A DNA stretch of 8,868 bases from contig CAZHRJ010000123.1 of assembly GCA_964534765.1 (NCBI GenBank), positions 1 through 8,868 of the forward strand, in the 5' to 3' direction. This document shows positions 6,001 through 8,868 of the stretch, in pieces (the first letter of the stretch is position 1; each line of letters opens with the position of its first letter). Source of the DNA: CAZHRJ01 sp964534765. Its GTDB lineage: Bacteria; Lindowbacteria; 2-12-FULL-62-27. The position numbers and the translations under genes are program-made. The notes under the pieces were generated by a model. It was not told where the DNA came from. It ran no database searches and saw nothing but the letters and a program-made list of their open reading frames with translations.

Positions 6001-8868
6001 TCTGAATGAGCGGATTGACCTCGGCGGACTGTTCCGCCGTGAGCCCGGCCTCGTCCTTCACCTGCACCACGTCATACGTTCTCGACGCGGCGTTGCCCGC
6101 CGTGTAATTTCCGTTTGCGTCGATCGTCCCGCCGGATTTATTCGTCTTCAACGAGAAAGTCAGTTTTCCTTTTCCTCCGCGCGCTTTGAATTCGTACGTT
6201 TCTCCGGCCTTGAAACTCGTGCGCGGAGTTGTGATCTCCGGTTTTTCGATCACGGATATATATACCTCCGCCTCGTTCTTGGCCGAATCCTTCACTCGGA
6301 TGACGTCCGTCACCGCGCCGATTCCGCCCGGCCTGTATTTTCCGTCCTGCTCGATCGCGCCGGACGATCCCTGCGCGCCGAACGAGTACGCATACGGCGG
6401 GAATCCGCCGGTCGCAGTGAGCTGGATGGGGACGGATGCTCCGGCCGAGACGTCCGCGACGGGAGCGGTCAGCTTGAGTGCCGGCGCAACGGTGACCGTT
6501 GCTTCGACGGTGGCATTGGACGGATCCTTGACCTGCACGACGTCGGTGACCGTGCCCGAAGCGATCGGGCCGGGAATGTAAAGTCCTCCGTCGTCGATCG
6601 TGCCTTTCGATGCGTTCGTCTTCATCGAAATGGCGCAGAGCTCGCCCTCGCTGCCGAATTCGAAGGTGTACTTCTGCCCGGATACCGCTTTCAGCGTCGT
6701 CGGCTTGACGAACGGCCCCTTCCTCATCGCCACATCGATCGAGACCGACATACCACACTGATCGGACACGACGACGCGGTCATAGAAACCATTGTCCTTG
6801 GGCCCGCGGTACTTGGGACCGGCTTTATAGAGACCGGTCGCGTCGACCGTTCCGTTGTTCGACCCGATCGTCTTCTCGAACTTGTACGGCGGAACGCCGC
6901 CGGACGCGACAAGCTGCAATTCACCGTTGGTCGGAACGACTGCGTCGGAGGGAGATATATAGAGCGGCGGGCCGACGACGGTCTTCGTCGCGTACGCCGT
7001 CTGTCCTGTCGCGTCCTTGACCTCGATCTTGTCCACGCCGCACGATTTGCCGGCCGTGTAAACCATCGCGCCGTCGCTTTGGGCCTTGAGCGTGGCTCCG
7101 GTTTTGTTTTCGACGAAAGAGTAAGTGTATGGCTTCGTGCCGTTAAGTCCCCAGATAATTTCGTAGTCGCCCAAATCGACCTTGCTCGAAGGCGTCAGCG
7201 CGAGCGGTGGTACGGCCACCGTGAAGTTCGTGTAAGCCGTGGCGCCCTGCGCGTCCTTGACCTCGATCTTGTCGATTCCGGTCGCGCCGCCCGGAGTGTA
7301 CGTCATGTTTCCATCGCTCCCGGACTTGAGCGTACCGCCAGTCTTGTTCTCGACAATCTTAAATGTGTAAGGCGCCACGCCGCCCTTCGCCCAGACCGTC
7401 CCGGTCTTGCCCGGCTCGATCGTGGCGTCCGGCGTGATCGTGAGGGGCAGAGCGGTCACCGTGAATTCGACGAAGGCCGTGGCGCCTTTGTTGTCCTTGA
7501 CCTGGATCTTGTCCACGCCAGGCGTCTTGCCCGGAGTGTATATCGTGGACGGGCCGCTCGACGGAAGAAGTTTTCCTCCCGACTTATTGCTGATGAATGA
7601 GTAGGTGTATCCCGGAATTCCGCCCTCCGCGGTTATCTTTTCCGACCCGACGGTCATGATCGACTTCGATTTCGGTGAGAGGCTCAACGCTTTTTCAAGC
7701 GCCGCCGCGGCCGCGCTCGAAGCCACCCACTGAACGCAGACTTCCGAACTGTAATTTTGAGCATCCCATACCGAAACGCAGTCCTTGAAACCTGAATATT
7801 TNNNNNNNNNNGCGTAATACTTTCCGTCCCCGCCGATGGACGCGCCCAAGTTGGGAGAGGTGCGTTGACTATGAATAAAGCTGTACGGGGAGTAACCTCC
7901 CGACGCTGTAAAGGCATGTGGTCCTGAACCCGCCACGAAAGCGGTCGCAGGCGCATTCAAAATGAGCGCCGGCGCCACCTGGATTTCGGTCGTGACGACA
8001 TCGCTTCCTTCTTTGAGCTCGATGACGTCCGTTACGATGCTCTTCACGTCGCCCGGGTAGTACGTGGCGTACTTCAAGCCGTCGGTGGACGGAACGATTG
8101 AGCCGCCAGAGGCGTTGGTCTTAATGCTCCATGCGGGCTTAGCGCCGCCTTCATAATCGATGCGGTGATCCGAGCCGGATAGCACCTTCGATCTGTGGTA
8201 TGTCTTGAACTTCAGCGGCGCCGCTATCGTGACCGACCTGGAAAGTTTGGCGCCGTCGGCATCGGCAACAGCGATTTTTACCACGGCGCCACCGGTGGCA
8301 TTGGAGGGGGCGGTCAGCAACCCGGCCGAGCTGATCGATGTGCCCGCCGCGTTTCCGTCAATGGAATAGGTATAAGGAGGCATTCCGCCACTGGCCGTGA
8401 ATTGGACCGAAGCGCCGCCTCGCGCGATATCTTTGGCTGACGCCGTGACTATAAACTCCGCCGTCACCGTGATGCGCGCGGTGGCCGTCGCTCCGGAAGC
8501 GTCCTTGAGCTGGATGACATCCGTTACGGGATCCGAGGTGATATTTCCGGCCGTGTATTTGATCACCGAGCCGGTCGCGGGCGTAAGCGTCGCGCCGGAC
8601 GCGTTGGTCGGAATGGTCCACGAATACCCCGCCTCACTATACACGCCGCCGTCGGCGACGAGTTTGGCCGGCATGCCCGCTTTGACCTTGTTCGTCGCAA
8701 GAGAAATCGACAAGGGTTTGACGGTGGGAGTGGTCTTGATCGGCGCCGTGGCGAGGGTCACCGTGATAGTTGAAGTGACCGTCTTGCCGGCGCCGTCTGT
8801 GATCGAAATGACATCGGTCACGCTGCCGGCAGTGATATTTCCCGCCGTGTACTGAGCCGACATTCCGT
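3086..8868 (-). CDS. Giant Ig-repeat surface protein with NTF2-like pair and ALK-type glycine-rich C-terminus (5' end outside window)
   Basis: An open minus-strand frame of about 1926 residues enters from the right edge and ends with TGA at 3088-3086. The apparent ATG at 8863 falls inside a repeat (GMSAQYTAG), so the true start and any signal peptide are beyond the window. Order, counting from that Met: about 12 Ig-like repeats (1-1057), a carboxypeptidase-regulatory-like beta domain (1058-1142), a helical linker (~1143-1309), two NTF2-like domains (~1310-1465 and 1470-1597), a short Ala/Ser-rich link and a glycine-rich domain (1657-1925) ending GMVKISW. There are no transmembrane helices and few Cys. 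Repeats of this kind build extended extracellular stalks, so an adhesin or matrix/appendage protein is the best guess; no catalytic residues are evident. The frame crosses a 10-N gap (7802-7811). The neighbouring minus-strand gene, about 1.4 kb downstream, is also envelope-type. Product identity beyond the domains is unknown. Confidence 0.85.
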   Translation of the reverse strand, partial: GMSAQYTAGNITAGSVTDVISITDGAGKTVTSTITVTLATAPIKTTPTVKPLSISLATNKVKAGMPAKLVADGGVYSEAGYSWTIPTNASGATLTPATGSVIKYTAGNITSDPVTDVIQLKDASGATATARITVTAEFIVTASAKDIARGGASVQFTASGGMPPYTYSIDGNAAGTSISSAGLLTAPSNATGGAVVKIAVADADGAKLSRSVTIAAPLKFKTYHRSKVLSGSDHRIDYEGGAKPAWSIKTNASGGSIVPSTDGLKYATYYPGDVKSIVTDVIELKEGSDVVTTEIQVAPALILNAPATAFVAGSGPHAFTASGGYSPYSFIHSQRTSPNLGASIGGDGKYYXXXXKYSGFKDCVSVWDAQNYSSEVCVQWVASSAAAAALEKALSLSPKSKSIMTVGSEKITAEGGIPGYTYSFISNKSGGKLLPSSGPSTIYTPGKTPGVDKIQVKDNKGATAFVEFTVTALPLTITPDATIEPGKTGTVWAKGGVAPYTFKIVENKTGGTLKSGSDGNMTYTPGGATGIDKIEVKDAQGATAYTNFTVAVPPLALTPSSKVDLGDYEIIWGLNGTKPYTYSFVENKTGATLKAQSDGAMVYTAGKSCGVDKIEVKDATGQTAYATKTVVGPPLYISPSDAVVPTNGELQLVASGGVPPYKFEKTIGSNNGTVDATGLYKAGPKYRGPKDNGFYDRVVVSDQCGMSVSIDVAMRKGPFVKPTTLKAVSGQKYTFEFGSEGELCAISMKTNASKGTIDDGGLYIPGPIASGTVTDVVQVKDPSNATVEATVTVAPALKLTAPVADVSAGASVPIQLTATGGFPPYAYSFGAQGSSGAIEQDGKYRPGGIGAVTDVIRVKDSAKNEAEVYISVIEKPEITTPRTSFKAGETYEFKARGGKGKLTFSLKTNKSGGTIDANGNYTAGNAASRTYDVVQVKDEAGLTAEQSAEVNPLIQTSTSTPASASTVGNGGTLTLEPKHNPLGESPNKEATLKISGGTGNISVSLKAPAAEGLSLNVSGDKVMIRYVGKATIGSFTWRIVAKDEAGNEAEAQTGIDLGTISEAVFRGNASKGPYKKGSKVTAINLNNPKQTVTSEILDDEGNYYVKVPWVGPTRIEVSGDYLDEFTGGAGKLDEGLSAVANGVDRKVVECSLNLPTAIASEMVEDKLKLTADRPDNMITAGQVMAMNKKVGALIYFSGDADVSKVRIGDAADPNSAKLTDFHLAVAAAAGPDNIVGAVRQFAKEIATNKPLGSSPGGVIKTDELNKMLDVVRKGNDIPVRIADGKIITVSQKDIRARIRAPGKSPAAVKPPEGAEAEARKILVRMVEAANRRDLNGLTEPFARGTRVSMQGKSVGADGLRNAFASALPFLSDFAWDAQVTQAVIDPKTGAVRLRVRSTYSAKLAEPVGVTSASLARPKELESAQKRVSDAFNTSAEEIYEFHAGPAGKLEVAEIVSALPIDAKLFERIGRMGAEWQVKVAVFGLFYYAEQNALGKFSELISDEFVNNDDNGFKYNKTDFIESMKADLDHLTSIDHNVRVEDIQMSGGRARVPVTWDRRARIANLKTEWTVKNRKTTLTLTSSAGGYNLAQIEGNPLFGNSNRMTRKTLIGAGELDGAAIGLAIAISDARETATATSSDFPGVSLSNILAASSGSSQTFNYTGAVQTFTAPVNASFTIKAWGAGGGGGGLDGAGSGGNGGGGAYATTTVALAKGDVIQIYVGGGGDSGSTAVTSTGGGPGGFGYGSGGRGGNTGAIGNSGAGGGGGGSSAVTNQSGTTFYLVAAGGGGGGGAGNTVSVNGGAGGAGGVNGSTTGGTGGTTGGAASKDGTAGGDKGAGRDGGGGGGGGGGYTAGGTGGTVVAANDDSGGGGGAGGNSTGIVTTGNGTTPGNSTDADLTAGLAAGGTGSTAGAPGNATRGGAGMVKISW
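3089..3895 (-). other. ALK/LTK-type glycine-rich domain at C-terminus of giant protein
   Basis: Residues 1657-1925 begin FNYTGAVQTFTAP and FTIKAWGAGGGGGG, continue with GGGGAYATTTVALAKGDVIQ and IYVGGGG, then TFYLVAAGGGGGGGAG, several further poly-Gly runs, and end GGAGMVKISW. The alternation of beta-strands (AWGA, IQIYVG, YLVAAG, VKIS) with poly-Gly runs is the pattern of the glycine-rich domain of ALK/LTK receptors and of many bacterial surface and phage tail proteins, where the Gly runs form packed polyglycine-II helices. The tail residues match the usual closing strand of this domain, so the protein appears to end naturally here. Confidence 0.72.
4073..4456 (-). other. NTF2-like domain 2 of giant protein
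   Basis: Residues ~1470-1597 begin with a helix (EWQVKVAVFGLFYYAEQNAL), then FSELISDEFVNNDD, a helix DFIESMKADLDHL, and strands VRVEDIQMSGGRARVPVTW and TEWTVKNRKTTLTLT. Helix, 'f..lfsd.f', short helix, then long curved sheet is the NTF2/SnoaL-like order. No catalytic Asp/His dyad is clear, so a binding or structural role is more likely than catalysis. Confidence 0.5.
4470..4935 (-). other. NTF2-like domain 1 of giant protein
   Basis: Residues ~1310-1465 show helix AEARKILVRMVEAANRRDLN, the 'l...fa.g..v.m.G' turn (LTEPFARGTRVSMQGKSV), helix GLRNAFASALPFL, then strands WDAQVTQAVIDPKTGAVRLR and VRSTYSAKLAEP and a closing strand before LPIDAKLF. This is the NTF2/SnoaL-like order again, so the protein carries two such folds in tandem. 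Confidence 0.5.
5440..5692 (-). other. Carboxypeptidase-regulatory-like beta domain of giant protein
   Basis: Residues ~1058-1142 read ...FRGNASKGPYKKGSKVTAIN, then SEILDDEGNYYVKVPWVGP, then IEVSGDYLDEFTGGAGKL and LSAVANG. The 'G.V..A.V.....l......T.....GnY.v.v....g...ieVsG.Y.DE.tG......L.A' pattern is that of CarboxypepD_reg-like modules common in large bacterial lipoproteins and surface proteins. The role is structural. It separates the Ig-like stalk from the C-terminal half. Confidence 0.55.
6965..7687 (-). repeat. Three most similar Ig-like units with exact 240-bp register
   Basis: Units 6965-7204 and 7205-7444 are each exactly 240 bp (80 residues) and 7445-7687 is 243 bp. The segment coding for VDKI[EQ]VKD recurs with nearly the same bases at 7021, 7261 and 7501, exactly 240 bp apart. 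These are the best-conserved copies at DNA level in the array, so this is where the array most recently expanded or was homogenised. Confidence 0.7.
7802..7811. other. Assembly gap of 10 N inside an Ig-like repeat
   Basis: Ten unknown bases fall inside the fourth visible Ig-like unit. On both sides the frame is kept: GGDGKYY before and KYSGFKDCVSVWD after. Aligned to a sister unit (GLYKAGPKYRGPKDNGFYD) the gap has about the right length, so it may be real size rather than an arbitrary spacer. Frame continuity across it is nonetheless an assumption. Confidence 0.95.

Larger units (their letters stand above)
5693..8868 (-). repeat. Tandem Ig-like repeats of giant protein (~12 units, 78-100 residues each)
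   Basis: Each unit follows 'L.i.p....v..G....l.a.GG.pPYtysi..N.sGgt....G.YtaG...g.vtDvI.vkD..Gata...vtV', a beta-sandwich pattern widespread in bacterial stalk proteins. Clear anchor motifs are GGMPPYTYSI, GGIPGYTYSF, GGVAPYTFKI, GGVPPYKFEK and GGFPPYAYSF, with VTDVIQLKD, VDKIEVKD, VTDVVQVKD and VTDVIRVKD. Units drift in length and sequence from N to C. The last unit (ending at TGIDLG) is the most divergent. The array continues beyond the right edge, so the total number is unknown. Confidence 0.8.

Noticed and set aside
6965..7687. Regular 240-bp repeats as a CRISPR-like array
   Set aside because: The whole unit repeats in frame as an 80-residue protein domain; there are no short identical repeats with unique spacers.

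Overview
The window reads as a high-GC (roughly 60% by eye), dense stretch from a Gram-negative, probably uncultivated bacterium. A run of ten Ns at 7802-7811 marks a scaffold from a draft or metagenome assembly. The signs of a Gram-negative are a signal-peptide-bearing protein full of amphipathic beta-strands (an outer-membrane or surface beta-rich protein) and a giant Ig-repeat surface protein. I cannot name the phylum from sequence alone; groups rich in such giant proteins, such as Omnitrophota or Myxococcota, are guesses.

Layout. (1) 1-1698, minus strand: the first ~566 residues of a secreted beta-rich surface protein that runs off the left edge. Its signal peptide is textbook, but residue 1 falls on TTA rather than a start codon. 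(2) 1691-3001, plus strand: two toxin-antitoxin-type modules in tandem, each a DUF433 antitoxin followed by a DUF5615 PIN-like protein with a TTG start. Both modules have a -35/-10 promoter with a 17-bp spacer, and in both exactly 6 nt separate the -10 box from the antitoxin ATG, so both mRNAs look leaderless. A perfect G-quadruplex motif lies just upstream of the second promoter. (3) 3002-3085: a convergent intergenic gap with two mutually exclusive hairpins. (4) 3086-8868, minus strand: the C-terminal ~1926 residues of a giant surface protein, open at the right edge. It has about 12 Ig-like repeats, a carboxypeptidase-regulatory-like beta domain, a helical linker, two NTF2-like domains and a C-terminal ALK/LTK-type glycine-rich domain.

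How it may fit together. The two minus-strand genes look like cell-envelope genes in the same direction, and the plus-strand pair of modules sits between them like an inserted cassette. The first module's promoter lies inside the neighbour's signal-peptide code, so the cassette and the expression of that surface gene may be linked. The strongest points for follow-up are the twin leaderless promoters, the neighbour's missing start codon beside a heptamer repeat, and the unusual domain order of the giant protein. No RNA genes, CRISPR arrays, transposases or integrases were seen.
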